A DNA stretch of 64,000 nt from CBDFNN01 sp965250215 (GCA_965250215.1 CBDFNN010000004.1:3286001-3350000), one strand, 5' to 3'; shown: positions 1 to 8,615, numbered from the stretch's first letter. Translations and numbers: made by a program. Notes: a model not told the origin generated them from the sequence alone.

Positions 1-1506
1 ATGCTGAAACGATTCAGAGCTGAGCAATCCCTGGAGGAGGCGGCGAAGCGAGCCGAAGAACTGGCAGAGAAGGAGGAAAAGATTAGTGAGGCAACGCAGG
101 ACCTGATGGAGCAGGAAGAAAAGCCAAGCGATGCAGGGCAAGAACCTAAAGACTCGGAGGGTACAGAAAATCAAAAGGGAGAGCAGAGTGAAAGCTCTCA
201 AGATTCTCCACAAAGTCAGACCAAAAGTCCTGAGGAACTGGCAAAGGAGCAGTTGCAGGCAAAGGAAGAAATGGAAAAGCTCGAGCAGTTAATGGAAGAA
301 ATTCAAGAGCAGCTCGGTAACATGGAAAATGCTCCAAGCGATCAAATGGAGCAGATGTCAGAGCAGATGGAACAGCAAGATCTGCCTTCCCAGATGCAAC
401 AAAACGCTGAACAAATGCAGCAGGGAGAAATGAAGGAGGCTCAAAAAGGCCAACAAAACATGCAACAACAGCTCCAACAAATGTCCTCCGAACTTTCCCA
501 AATGGGAGAGCAAATGAGCATGGAGCAAATGAATATTAACATCGCGGCCCTTAGAAGAGTGTTAGATGATGTTCTTACCCTTTCAAAAGACCAAGAGGCT
601 CTAAGAAAAGATTTGACCTCGGTTAGATCAGAAAACCCTGCAGTCAGAGCATTGGCAAAAAAACAAGTCGACCTATCCGATGGGTTAAAAGTTGTTGCCG
701 ACACGTTACAGAAATTAAGCGCTGATATCGCTCAGATGTCTTCAAAAGTGCAGTCTACTTCCGGGGAAGCTCTACGAGACATGACCAATTCGATCTCTGA
801 GATGAGTGAAAGAAGAATTACTCAGGCAACAGGCCATCAGAAGAGTTCAATGAAAAACCTCAATGATTTAGCCCTCATGCTCTCTGATCTTATGGGACAG
901 CTTCAAGATATGATGCAAAATCAGGGAATGAATCAGAATCCGGGGATGTCTGGTCAGCAGTTTAGCCAAATGCTCAATGAAATGGCCCAAAAGCAAGCAC
1001 AAATGAACCAGCAAATGGATGCCATGATGAATGACATGATGGGCAACCGAATCTCTCAGAGCAAGCAAAGTAGAATGAAGCAACTGCGGGAGCAGCAACA
1101 ACAGTTGATGGAGCAACTTCAGAACGCAATGCAAAATGGAGGAAAAGAAAACCTAGATAAAGTTCTTGGTGATCTGAACAAGATTGCAGAACAGATGAGA
1201 GAGTCACTTAAAGATCTCCAACAGAACACAGTCACTAGGCAAACTCGGGATCGGCAAAACGAAATACTCAGTCGACTTCTGCAAGCGCAACAATCCTTGA
1301 GAGAGAGAGGAAAGGAAAATAAAAGGGAGGGTAAGTCAGCAGAGGAGTATCAGAAAAAAAATCCCTCAGCTCTTCCTCCGAATGAGCGAGCCGAGAAACT
1401 TCGACGAGATTTGATCAGGGCATTGGAAAATGGCTATTCGTCTGACTACGAGGAAATAATAAAGCGCTACTTCGAGGCACTCCAAAACGGCTCGGGTCTA
1501 AATTAG
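1..1506 (+). CDS. C-terminal part of a Q/M-rich coiled-coil protein (DUF4175-like)
   Basis: The reading frame is open from the first base, so the methionine at position 1 is probably internal and the gene truncated by the window edge. The 501 visible residues are a charged, Glu/Lys-rich stretch (about 1-110), then long Gln/Met-rich heptad-like segments (about 95-180 and 300-400), then a basic tail ending in an ALENGYSSDYEEIIKRYFEA motif. This layout is what I recall of the C-terminal halves of large Bacteroidota membrane proteins of the DUF4175 type, whose N-terminus carries membrane segments; that part is not in the window. There are no enzyme motifs. It is followed after 2 bases by a TPR protein, so the two are probably co-transcribed. 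Function unknown; the family assignment is tentative. Confidence 0.6.
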   Translation: MLKRFRAEQSLEEAAKRAEELAEKEEKISEATQDLMEQEEKPSDAGQEPKDSEGTENQKGEQSESSQDSPQSQTKSPEELAKEQLQAKEEMEKLEQLMEEIQEQLGNMENAPSDQMEQMSEQMEQQDLPSQMQQNAEQMQQGEMKEAQKGQQNMQQQLQQMSSELSQMGEQMSMEQMNINIAALRRVLDDVLTLSKDQEALRKDLTSVRSENPAVRALAKKQVDLSDGLKVVADTLQKLSADIAQMSSKVQSTSGEALRDMTNSISEMSERRITQATGHQKSSMKNLNDLALMLSDLMGQLQDMMQNQGMNQNPGMSGQQFSQMLNEMAQKQAQMNQQMDAMMNDMMGNRISQSKQSRMKQLREQQQQLMEQLQNAMQNGGKENLDKVLGDLNKIAEQMRESLKDLQQNTVTRQTRDRQNEILSRLLQAQQSLRERGKENKREGKSAEEYQKKNPSALPPNERAEKLRRDLIRALENGYSSDYEEIIKRYFEALQNGSGLN

Positions 1507-1508
1507 CC

Positions 1509-2477
1509 ATGAAGCAGCTCATCCTTGGGCTTCTTTGTATCGGGGTCCCGCTTCAGTACTCTGCCTTACAAGCTCAATCCGACACAACAAGAGTTGGGAT
1601 TCCGAAACTCGCCGAGCACTTGGAAGAAAGCATGCTAATTCAAGGAGGCATAAGCCAGCTTGTTGGCGACAACGTCAAAGCTATTGAGTACTATCTACTG
1701 GGCCTTGAAAAGAGCCCGAAAAGCACGGCCCTACTGCTTGGGCTCTCAGAAAGTTATGTAGATCTTGGCGATTTAAAGTCGGCTCTGTTCTATGCTAAAG
1801 AGGCTAGAAATATTGATCCAAAAGAAGTTCTTTTGATAGATCAATCCCTTTCAATCTTGCTCCTGGAGGATGACCAGGATGCCGTTGAGGAATTAATAAG
1901 AACAGCAAAAGAATTGGGTTTATCCAGTAGAAAACTCACAGATGCTGAGATGAAGCTCACGGAAATTCAGGGTGATAACGTTACAGTTGATTACGAGAGT
2001 TTGGAAAGCGAAATCTTAGATTCCTTCCTGAATACTCTCAACTCGATCAACAAAGCTTCATTCTCACAAAACCGGTCGGATAGTTTAAAACAGTCGATCG
2101 AAAACTCGAAACTAGAGGGACACCACAAATCTTATCTCTTCGGTAGGATTTACTTTCTCTCGGGTGATTTCGAAGGGGCTTCTGAAACCCTCGAAAAGGT
2201 GACAAAGGAAAATCCAAAAAACGTTTCGGCTTGGGCCTATCTAATTAGAGCTGCAAGTAGGAACGGTCAACAAGACGATGCAAAACGATTCTCTCAGAAG
2301 GCTCAGCTTCTATTCCCTTATCAACAAGAAATCTCTTTAGCCGAGATCTTCAGGCTCATTGAATCAAATAGAATAGATTCAGCGATATCTAAACTTGATG
2401 ATTTAAAGGTAGAGGAAGAACTTCTTCAAGAAAAAGAGCAATTGCTCGAGATGATTGCGACAATAAAGATCAAATGA
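1509..2477 (+). CDS. Secreted TPR-repeat protein
   Basis: A 322-residue protein starting ATG two bases after the upstream stop. Residues 1-22 form a signal peptide (hydrophobic core LILGLLCIGVPLQYSALQA, cleavage after AQA-like sequence), so it acts in the periplasm or is envelope-attached. Tandem helical repeats of TPR type are visible around residues 50-125 (ALLLGLSESYVDLGDLKSAL) and 200-300 (YLFGRIYFLSGDFEGASETL). TPR proteins are scaffolds for protein-protein contact; no catalytic motif is present. Its stop overlaps the start of the next lipoprotein gene (ATGA), indicating translational coupling with a DUF4292 lipoprotein and suggesting a shared envelope role. The partner is unknown. Confidence 0.75.
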   Translation: MKQLILGLLCIGVPLQYSALQAQSDTTRVGIPKLAEHLEESMLIQGGISQLVGDNVKAIEYYLLGLEKSPKSTALLLGLSESYVDLGDLKSALFYAKEARNIDPKEVLLIDQSLSILLLEDDQDAVEELIRTAKELGLSSRKLTDAEMKLTEIQGDNVTVDYESLESEILDSFLNTLNSINKASFSQNRSDSLKQSIENSKLEGHHKSYLFGRIYFLSGDFEGASETLEKVTKENPKNVSAWAYLIRAASRNGQQDDAKRFSQKAQLLFPYQQEISLAEIFRLIESNRIDSAISKLDDLKVEEELLQEKEQLLEMIATIKIK

Positions 2478-3265
2478 TCAAACTCTTCTCCTTAGTGAAA
2501 ATACTCCTACTCACGTTAATTCTGGGTGGAACGTCGGCTTGTACCTCTCTTCCAAAAGTAGAAGAAACAGCAAAAAGAGTGGAAAGTGGAAATTTTCCTA
2601 ATCACTCGGCAAAAGCAATTATTTCATCACTAGAACAAAGTGTTCGAGGACTTAATTCCTTTTCAAGTAAGACTGTTGTCAAAATTGACAGCCCTCAGCA
2701 GAAGAGAACAGTAACTGCACAAATGCAACACAGAGCATCTGACAGTCTTACCGCGAAAATATCTATAAACCTTGGAATTGAGGTGGCTAGATCCTTGGCT
2801 ACACCGGATAGTTTCTTTGTCTATGACAGAATTAGGAAACGACTCTATAAAGGCGAAAATGAAATAGTCTTGGCTCAGCTATCCATGTCCGGAAATTTCG
2901 AGGAGTTGTTTCCAAACCTGACAGGCCTTATCGTTCCCGATATCGGATTGGATCCAAAAATTGAGGCAGATTCCCTTAATTATACCATTACCAGGTCCGA
3001 TGGAAAATTTGAATGGAAAATAGATCCTGGGTTTTGGAGGGTAGTTGTTCAGTCTGAGTATGACAGTAACTCAGAGCTAGTTGAAAAAAGAAGTTTTAGC
3101 GGGTATGTGGACGTCGATGGCGTTCCGATCCCCAGAAGAATAGTTCTCACTCGGCCAATGGAGAACACCACGGTGCAATTTGTGCACCAATCCATTGTGC
3201 TAAATCCTGCGACTCTCAACCTTGAATTTGAGCCGGGAAAAGTGAGTCAAGTGATAGAGCTTTAG
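2474..3265 (+). CDS. DUF4292 family lipoprotein
   Basis: A 263-residue protein whose ATG overlaps the previous stop by four bases (ATGA). The N-terminus is a lipoprotein signal with hydrophobic core and lipobox GTSAC, making Cys23 the lipidated residue. The rest resembles the Bacteroidota DUF4292 family, which has a LolA-like/LppX-like half-barrel fold; the FSSKTVVKI and FEWKIDPGFWRVVV segments read like alternating beta strands. Such folds bind lipid acyl chains in the LolA/LolB group, but lipid binding here is inference. Co-transcribed with the TPR protein upstream and probably with the degenerate M23 protein 43 bases downstream. Confidence 0.7.
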   Translation: MIKLFSLVKILLLTLILGGTSACTSLPKVEETAKRVESGNFPNHSAKAIISSLEQSVRGLNSFSSKTVVKIDSPQQKRTVTAQMQHRASDSLTAKISINLGIEVARSLATPDSFFVYDRIRKRLYKGENEIVLAQLSMSGNFEELFPNLTGLIVPDIGLDPKIEADSLNYTITRSDGKFEWKIDPGFWRVVVQSEYDSNSELVEKRSFSGYVDVDGVPIPRRIVLTRPMENTTVQFVHQSIVLNPATLNLEFEPGKVSQVIEL

Positions 3266-3308
3266 CCTATCAACACATACTGCACCTGAAACGGATAGGA
3301 TAGCCTCA

Positions 3309-4367
3309 ATGAAATCCCTTGTTTCTATATTAATTTGCGTGACCGGCCTTGGTCTTATTGGTCCAATACTCGCAAATCGCGCAGGCGATTCAGACACCAC
3401 TCTTCCCGAATATCCCATTCAGGAAAACCTTCCCCCTGCCAACCAACTCGAAACTTACGTTGTCGAGAACGTCGCTATGGGCAATCCTGCTGAAGCACTC
3501 AGACTGATCGACTCGGAAATTAAGTATATCAATAGACTGAGAGAAGTTTTCGACGAACAAGGCAATATCCTCTTTGACAAATATACCTTACTTCTAAACG
3601 ATTCGAAGGAAACGGAGACACAATACGTGGACTTGGCAATGCAGTCACGATTCCCGGAGGAATTTCCAAACTTTTCCTACTCGAGAATGGGAAGCGTTGC
3701 ACATCGTCTTCGGCATCAGAGATTCATGATGACCAGTATGTTACAGGAATATTCTGATCAAAGGCGAACCATATTTGATGAGGGCAACTACGAAAGTCTC
3801 AAAGACTTTAGAAGATATCTTACCCAGGAAACAGATAAACGAGTTCAAGTTGACGAAAACGAGCCGAGTACTCTCATCGAGATTCCTGACGAACTAAAAG
3901 ACCTTACTATTTCACGGCCATATAAGATCTCACCAGGCACACCTCTCGAACAATCAGTAAATGCCGTAGAACAACTGAACGGTAAACTGGGCTGGCCTGT
4001 TTTAGGGACTCTATTTGTCGACTTCAGAGATGAACTAGGAGCAGATCAGAATCCAGGAATTGAAATCCTTTCGGCGTTCCAGGCGAAGGTGGGCTCGATA
4101 CAATTTGGAACTGTAAGCGATGTCTTTTCGCAAGATCAATACGGTAATATCGTAGTAGTCGATCATGAAGACTTTTCCTCGATTTATGGCAACCTGAAGA
4201 ATGTCCGAGTAAGCGTGGGACAACAGATTGGGAAGGATCAGGAAATAGGCCGAGCTGACAAAGGTCGCCTTTCGGAGCAAGGAATGATCTTCTTTGGGAC
4301 CTTTGATTCTGAAGGACAACTCGTTAACCCCTTCAACTACATCCGGAGAAACACACTACCCTATTAG
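3309..4367 (+). CDS. Degenerate M23 peptidase (EnvC/NlpD-like murein hydrolase activator)
   Basis: A 352-residue exported protein (hydrophobic N-terminus LVSILICVTGLGLIGPILA). A helical region (about 60-170) precedes a C-terminal LytM/M23 domain (about 225-350): LGWPVLGTLFVDFRD, GIEILSAFQAKVGSIQFG, GNIVVVDHEDFSSIYGNL and VSVGQQIGKDQEIGRADKG match the family order. The zinc ligands do not survive: the usual YxHL is IYGNL and the final LHFE-type motif is MIFFGTF. In EnvC and NlpD the same degenerate LytM domain does not cut peptidoglycan but activates amidases at division. A regulatory role of this type is the likeliest reading; which amidase is not shown by the neighbourhood. Confidence 0.75.
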   Translation: MKSLVSILICVTGLGLIGPILANRAGDSDTTLPEYPIQENLPPANQLETYVVENVAMGNPAEALRLIDSEIKYINRLREVFDEQGNILFDKYTLLLNDSKETETQYVDLAMQSRFPEEFPNFSYSRMGSVAHRLRHQRFMMTSMLQEYSDQRRTIFDEGNYESLKDFRRYLTQETDKRVQVDENEPSTLIEIPDELKDLTISRPYKISPGTPLEQSVNAVEQLNGKLGWPVLGTLFVDFRDELGADQNPGIEILSAFQAKVGSIQFGTVSDVFSQDQYGNIVVVDHEDFSSIYGNLKNVRVSVGQQIGKDQEIGRADKGRLSEQGMIFFGTFDSEGQLVNPFNYIRRNTLPY

Positions 4368-4527
4368 TGCGGGTTTAGAGTTGATGTTGTAGATTCCTAT
4401 GAAAATCGGAATAATCCGCTTCGTCATTCAACTTTCCGAGAGATCATTCTAGTCCGGTATTCTCGGAGCAATCTACATTCTCCTGGCAGACATCACCTAC
4501 AGTAAGAAAGCAATTTGGTCATGGTCA

Positions 4528-5832
4528 TTGTATGACTTCGCCAATTCGGCATTTACCACGCTGGTGGTAACTTTCATTTTTTCCACCTACTTCACTTCTA
4601 GTGTAGCTCCCCCATCGGAAGAAAATGTTTTAGGAAGTGCTCTGTGGTCAAGAATGATCGCGATCACAGCGATTTTTATTGCAGTCCTATCCCCGATTCT
4701 AGGGGCAATTGCGGATCGCGGAGGCCATCGGAAGCTGATGCTCTTTTTGAGTACCGCCGTCTGTATATTTGCCACGGCGATGACTTTTAACGTTTTGCCC
4801 TATGATGTTGCCACTGCTAATGGAGGTGGAGACCATGTATTTAAGGGACTCCTTTGGCTAGCTATCGCAAATGTTGCATATGAGTTATGCGGAGTTTTCT
4901 ATAACGCATTTCTGCCTGAGATCGCTCCAAAAGAAAAGATTGGCCGCATTTCAGGTTATGGTTGGGCTCTGGGATATGTGGGTGGCCTGATCTGCATGGT
5001 TATCGCCTTGTTTGTATTCGTTCAGACTGACGAGCCTCTTTTTGGCCTTTTATCGAAAGAAGGAGCTGAGCATATCAGAGGCACAAATCTTCTAGTTGCA
5101 GTTTGGTTTGCTGTATTCAGCATACCGATGTTTCTATATGTCAAGGAAAAGAAGGTAGATCCTGCGGATCTATCTAATCAGAGTGATGGGATGATTTCCG
5201 GGGCCTTCAAACAGCTCGCATCAACATTCCAAGACTTGAAACGCTACAAAGAAATTGTCAGATTACTTCTGGCTCGTCTTGTTTACAACGATGGTCTTGT
5301 CACCATTTTTGCTTTTGGTGGTATCTATGCCAAAGGTACTTTTGACTTCTCAACTGAAGAAGTCCTCTATTTTGGAATAGCTTTAAACGTTGCCGCAGGT
5401 ATAGGAGCTTATGTATTCGGCTTCTTTGATGACAAGTTTGGTGGGAAATATACCATCATGGTAACATTAATTGGCTTGTCCGTCGCCGCAATAATAGCGA
5501 TCACAGCACCAACTCGGCTATGGTTTTGGATTGCCGGAATCCTTGTTGGAGTCTTTGCCGGACCAAATCAAGCCGCAAGTCGCTCCCTCTTAGGCAGGTT
5601 CGTTCCTGCTGACAAAGAGAACGAGTTCTTTGGTTTTTTCGCTTTTTCCGGAAAGGCGACTTCATTCCTAGGTCCTCTTCTTTTCGGCTACATGGCTTTG
5701 TTGTTCAACACTCAAAGAGCTGGAATTAGCATTGTTCTTATCTTTTTCCTCGTCGGTGGCATCATTCTTTGGTCACTTGATGAAAAGCGTGGAATAGAAA
5801 ATGCCTCCGTCGATGTCAGTATTGTAGGATGA
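4528..5832 (+). CDS. UMF1-type MFS transporter (Atg22-like permease)
   Basis: A 434-residue polytopic protein with about 12 hydrophobic segments. The opening YDFANSAFTTLVVTFIF is the signature of UMF1/Atg22-like MFS permeases, and ILGAIADRGGHRK is the loop 2-3 MFS motif. Substrate unknown; fungal Atg22 exports amino acids from vacuoles, which does not transfer safely here. The start is a problem: 4528 is a TTG, but the frame is open back to 4453 and the upstream codons encode KKAIWSWSLYDFANSAF, which fits the usual N-terminus of the family better. No ATG or GTG lies in that stretch, only CTG (4483) and ATT/ATC codons, one of them (4477) eight bases after GGAG. Its stop overlaps the NIF3 gene start (ATGA). 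Confidence 0.85.
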   Translation: MYDFANSAFTTLVVTFIFSTYFTSSVAPPSEENVLGSALWSRMIAITAIFIAVLSPILGAIADRGGHRKLMLFLSTAVCIFATAMTFNVLPYDVATANGGGDHVFKGLLWLAIANVAYELCGVFYNAFLPEIAPKEKIGRISGYGWALGYVGGLICMVIALFVFVQTDEPLFGLLSKEGAEHIRGTNLLVAVWFAVFSIPMFLYVKEKKVDPADLSNQSDGMISGAFKQLASTFQDLKRYKEIVRLLLARLVYNDGLVTIFAFGGIYAKGTFDFSTEEVLYFGIALNVAAGIGAYVFGFFDDKFGGKYTIMVTLIGLSVAAIIAITAPTRLWFWIAGILVGVFAGPNQAASRSLLGRFVPADKENEFFGFFAFSGKATSFLGPLLFGYMALLFNTQRAGISIVLIFFLVGGIILWSLDEKRGIENASVDVSIVG

Positions 5833-6665
5833 CACCAACTACAATTGCGGACATATCGCTGAGCATCGAGTCATGGGCACCAAAAGAGACAGCACAGAGC
5901 TATGACAATGTAGGTCTGCTCGTCGGCAACCCTCAGGCAGTTGTTACTGCTTGTCTGGTCAGTTTGGATCTAACAAACAAAGTGCTGGACGAAGCCATTC
6001 AAAAGAACTGTCAGCTCGTGGTCTGTCATCATCCCATCATTTTCAAACCACTCGCAAGCATCACCAGCCAGACCTATGTCGGGAATTTAGTTAGAAAAGC
6101 TATTAAGAGTAACGTAGGTCTCTACGCCGGTCATACAAATGTTGATGCCTCTCGAGGGGGCGTATCCTTCAAATTCGGAGAGCAGCTTGGGCTAGAAAAC
6201 TTGGATTTCCTTGTCGATCTATCTGAAACGGATGTATCTGCAAGCAATTTTGATTCATCGTCCTTTGGAATGGGGTGCATCGGGACGCTTCCAGAGCCAA
6301 TGGATCAGGTCGATTTTTTAGATTACGCAAAAGAGAATCTAAAATTGCAGAGTCTCCGCTTTTCAGGTGCATCAAAAAATAGTAAGATATCCCGCGTAGC
6401 CGTATGCGGGGGATCAGGAAGTGATTTAATTCCTGCGGCAAAAAAGAAAGGCGCCGACGTATATCTAACGGCAGATATTACCTATCATCGCTATTTCGAA
6501 GTTTATGACCCCAATGGCAATGACGAACTCTTGTTGGTAGACGTCGGTCACCATGAATCCGAAAGAGAGACCGAGGCCCTTTTTGTCGACAAACTTAAAA
6601 ATTCCCATTCATCAGTTCAATTTATTCGAACCTCGATAAACACCAACCCGGTGCGTTATCATTAA
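5829..6665 (+). CDS. NIF3/YbgI family dinuclear metal-centre protein
   Basis: A 278-residue protein, start overlapping the transporter stop by four bases. Family hallmarks are visible in order: SYDNVGLLVGN near the N-terminus, the metal-binding VCHHPIIFKPL, the GHTNVDASRGGV motif, and the C-terminal DVGHHESERETEA with the third set of ligands. NIF3 proteins form toroidal hexamers with a two-metal site per subunit and are often annotated as GTP cyclohydrolase I type 2-like; the true reaction is unsettled. Length is that of the short form, without the PII-like insertion of about 100 residues found in many homologues. The NIF3 plus coiled-coil zinc-ribbon pair downstream is a recurring arrangement in Bacteroidota. 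Confidence 0.9.
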   Translation: MTPTTIADISLSIESWAPKETAQSYDNVGLLVGNPQAVVTACLVSLDLTNKVLDEAIQKNCQLVVCHHPIIFKPLASITSQTYVGNLVRKAIKSNVGLYAGHTNVDASRGGVSFKFGEQLGLENLDFLVDLSETDVSASNFDSSSFGMGCIGTLPEPMDQVDFLDYAKENLKLQSLRFSGASKNSKISRVAVCGGSGSDLIPAAKKKGADVYLTADITYHRYFEVYDPNGNDELLLVDVGHHESERETEALFVDKLKNSHSSVQFIRTSINTNPVRYH

Positions 6666-6766
6666 GCCTTCCCATCTCAAGAGAACATTATTTTCGATTG
6701 AGGATTAATACTAGGCTAATAAATAATCTGAATTCCCCTACCCCCCTAGATAAGTAAAACTAGAGT

Positions 6767-7525
6767 ATGAGCAGTACCTCCGAGAGCCAAATGACCGATC
6801 AGTTAAAAGCTCTTATCCGACTTCAAAACATCGACAGTAAGTTGGACCAAGTTGACAAACTTCGTGGCGACCTACCGGAAGACATTAAAGATCTCGAAGA
6901 TGAAATCGAGGGACTAGAGACCAGAATAAGTCGCTACAAGACAGAAGCCGCAGAAGGCGAAGTCGAGAAGAGAAGAGCTCTCGCTGACATTAAGGAAAGC
7001 GAAGGCGCTATTGAACGATACGACAAGCAGCAGCTTCAGGTCAGAAACAACCGCGAATATGATGCGCTGACCAAAGAAATCGATGCTCACAAAGCGAGAA
7101 TGACAGAACTCACGGCTTCGAACGAGGCCAGAGATGCTCGTGACTCAGCTAACGAAGAAGCTGTTTCAGAAGCGTCATCCCGTCTGAAGGAGCTCAAGAA
7201 GCTTGTCAAGGAGAAGCAGAAAGATCTTGAGAAAGTTGTTCAAGATACTGAGGAAGAAAGAGCACGATTAGATAAGATTCGTCTAAAGACCACAAAAACG
7301 GTTGATGATCGATATTTAAAGGCCTACGATCGGCTAAGGACTCGCCTTAGAGATGGACGAGCCGTAGTAGCCTTGGTTCGAGGAGCAGCTGCTGGATTTG
7401 CCGTTCCACCTCAACGGCAGGTTGAAGTTAGACAGAAAAATAGAATCGTTATCTGCGAGCACACGGGACGGATCATCGTTGATCAGATCCTGCAGAACGA
7501 GACTACAAAAAGAATGAAGGTCTAG
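6767..7525 (+). CDS. Coiled-coil C4-type zinc-ribbon family protein lacking most zinc ligands
   Basis: A 252-residue cytoplasmic protein. Residues about 15-185 are a long antiparallel coiled coil rich in Lys, Glu and Arg with the NNREYDALTKEI hairpin typical of the CT398/C4 zinc-ribbon family. The C-terminal knuckle (204-240) keeps the family frame PPQRQVEVRQ...ICEHTGRIIV, but where relatives usually read CGGCF it reads AAGFAV (about 208-213), and the second CxxC is CEHT (Cys230, Thr233). Three of four ligands are gone, so it probably does not hold zinc. Homologues in other bacteria are suggested to act as nucleic-acid- or flagellum-associated tethers; the role here is unknown. It ends 14 bases before the RNase P RNA. 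Confidence 0.8.
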   Translation: MSSTSESQMTDQLKALIRLQNIDSKLDQVDKLRGDLPEDIKDLEDEIEGLETRISRYKTEAAEGEVEKRRALADIKESEGAIERYDKQQLQVRNNREYDALTKEIDAHKARMTELTASNEARDARDSANEEAVSEASSRLKELKKLVKEKQKDLEKVVQDTEEERARLDKIRLKTTKTVDDRYLKAYDRLRTRLRDGRAVVALVRGAAAGFAVPPQRQVEVRQKNRIVICEHTGRIIVDQILQNETTKRMKV

Positions 7526-7539
7526 TAGACCTCAGAATT

Positions 7540-7929
7540 TCGTACCAACCGGACTATTGCCACTCTTTTGAATGGAGGAAAGTCCGAACACCGTAGGACA
7601 GCATGCTTCCTAACAGGAAGGCTTCGATTTCTGATCGATGACAGCAAGTGCAACAGAAAGCAAACCAACCTTGACTTGTCAAGGAGATGGGTGAAATGGT
7701 GGGGTAAGAGCCTACCGGCATTTAGGGTGACCCAGATGGCCAGGTAAACCTCATGCGGTGCAAAGTTAAGCAGTTTCGGCTCCGGCTCTGTCGGAATATG
7801 GCTGTCCGTCAAACGAAACGGGTAAACTGCTAGAGATTACCGGTGACGGTAATCCGAGATAAATGATAGTCGCATCGATCAGCTTGGAGAACTATCGATG
7901 TACAGAATTCGGCTTATAGGTTGGTACGA
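7540..7929 (+). ncRNA. rnpB: RNase P RNA (bacterial class A)
   Basis: The catalytic RNA that trims the 5' leader from pre-tRNA. The ends are fixed by a perfect 11-bp P1 helix: TCGTACCAACC (7540-7550) pairs with GGTTGGTACGA (7919-7929). Conserved blocks appear in order: GGAGGAAAGTCCG (7574-7586, P4 5' strand region), the CAACAGAAAGCAAACC segment, GGTAAGAGCCTACCGG, the CCGAGATAAATGA block, and ACAGAATTCGGCTTA (from 7902, P4 3' strand region). Length of about 390 nt and these blocks match type A. Transcription is on the plus strand and ends at the hairpin at 7939-7974. Its promoter must lie inside or just after the end of the upstream coding gene, or it is a processed read-through product. Confidence 0.96.
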
Positions 7930-7938
7930 TCTCCTTAT

Positions 7939-7974
7939 AAAAAAGGCCAGATGATCACTCATCCGGCCTTTTTC
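7939..7974. terminator. Bidirectional terminator shared by rnpB and secG
   Basis: AAAAAGGCC (7940-7948) pairs with GGCCTTTTT (7965-7973), and GATGA (7950-7954) with TCATC (7959-7963), separated by one A/C mismatch and closed by the four-base loop TCAC. The A-run before and T-run after the stem give a U-tract in both directions. It lies 10 bases after rnpB and 20 bases from the end of the converging secG, so it can serve both. Confidence 0.9.
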
Positions 7975-7993
7975 GTTTTATACCTAGAAGATC

Positions 7994-8404
7994 CTACTGC
8001 TCTTCTCCGCCCTCACCTTCTGATCCATCTCCACTTCCTTCCGGAGGAGTAGCAACAGACTCGCCTGCGGGAGCCTGAACATCGCTTGGAGTCACGTCAA
8101 TCGGAGCAGTATTAAATTCTGCTGGTGCGTCACCAAGGTTCTGTTGGATTATACTTTCCTGTCCACCGCTTCCTCTTCCAATGAAGAAGTTAGTGGCGAT
8201 ACAAAGAACAACGAAAATTGTAGCTAAGGTCCACGTCGCTTTTTCTAAAAAATCAGGCGCCTGTCTCGTTCCAAGCATTTGCGTCGCGCCACCGGACGCG
8301 ATACCTGCAAGTCCACCGCCTTTTCCGCTTTGAAGCAAGACAACAACGCCCATCATCAGCCCGATGATTGCGATAACTACTATGAGAAAAATATAAAAGC
8401 CCAT
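7994..8404 (-). CDS. secG: Preprotein translocase subunit SecG
   Basis: Small inner-membrane subunit of the SecYEG channel. The protein has an N-terminal membrane segment (FYIFLIVVIAIIGLMMGVVV), the conserved cytosolic loop LLQSGKGGGLAGIASGG with LGTR, a second membrane segment (LATIFVVLCIATNFFI) and an acidic, glycine- and serine-rich tail. I chose the ATG at 8404 (MGFYIFL, 136 residues); the frame extends to a TTG at 8431 that would add nine residues, but the ATG puts the first membrane segment at the very N-terminus as usual. The low-complexity acidic tail is longer than in E. coli SecG and is common in this phylum. Confidence 0.93.
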   Translation of the reverse strand: MGFYIFLIVVIAIIGLMMGVVVLLQSGKGGGLAGIASGGATQMLGTRQAPDFLEKATWTLATIFVVLCIATNFFIGRGSGGQESIIQQNLGDAPAEFNTAPIDVTPSDVQAPAGESVATPPEGSGDGSEGEGGEEQ

Positions 8405-8615
8405 TCGATTGATTGTTTGAATATGCCACAACGACTGGCAAATACTCTTGTTTCCTTTAGAGCTACTGCTTAGATCAAATGCATGACATCTACTCCTTCA
8501 ATTATTCCTCGTTTTACTACAATCCGAAAGCATAGAACTGCCTCGAGTAATAAAGCTCACAATAATGTTTTATGATCGGGACCTCATTTACAGCTGTCAG
8601 TTGTTCTTTATTTAG

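Noticed and set aside
7522..7812. Minus-strand frame of 96 codons over rnpB
   Set aside because: It lies antisense to RNase P RNA, whose conserved blocks explain the sequence.
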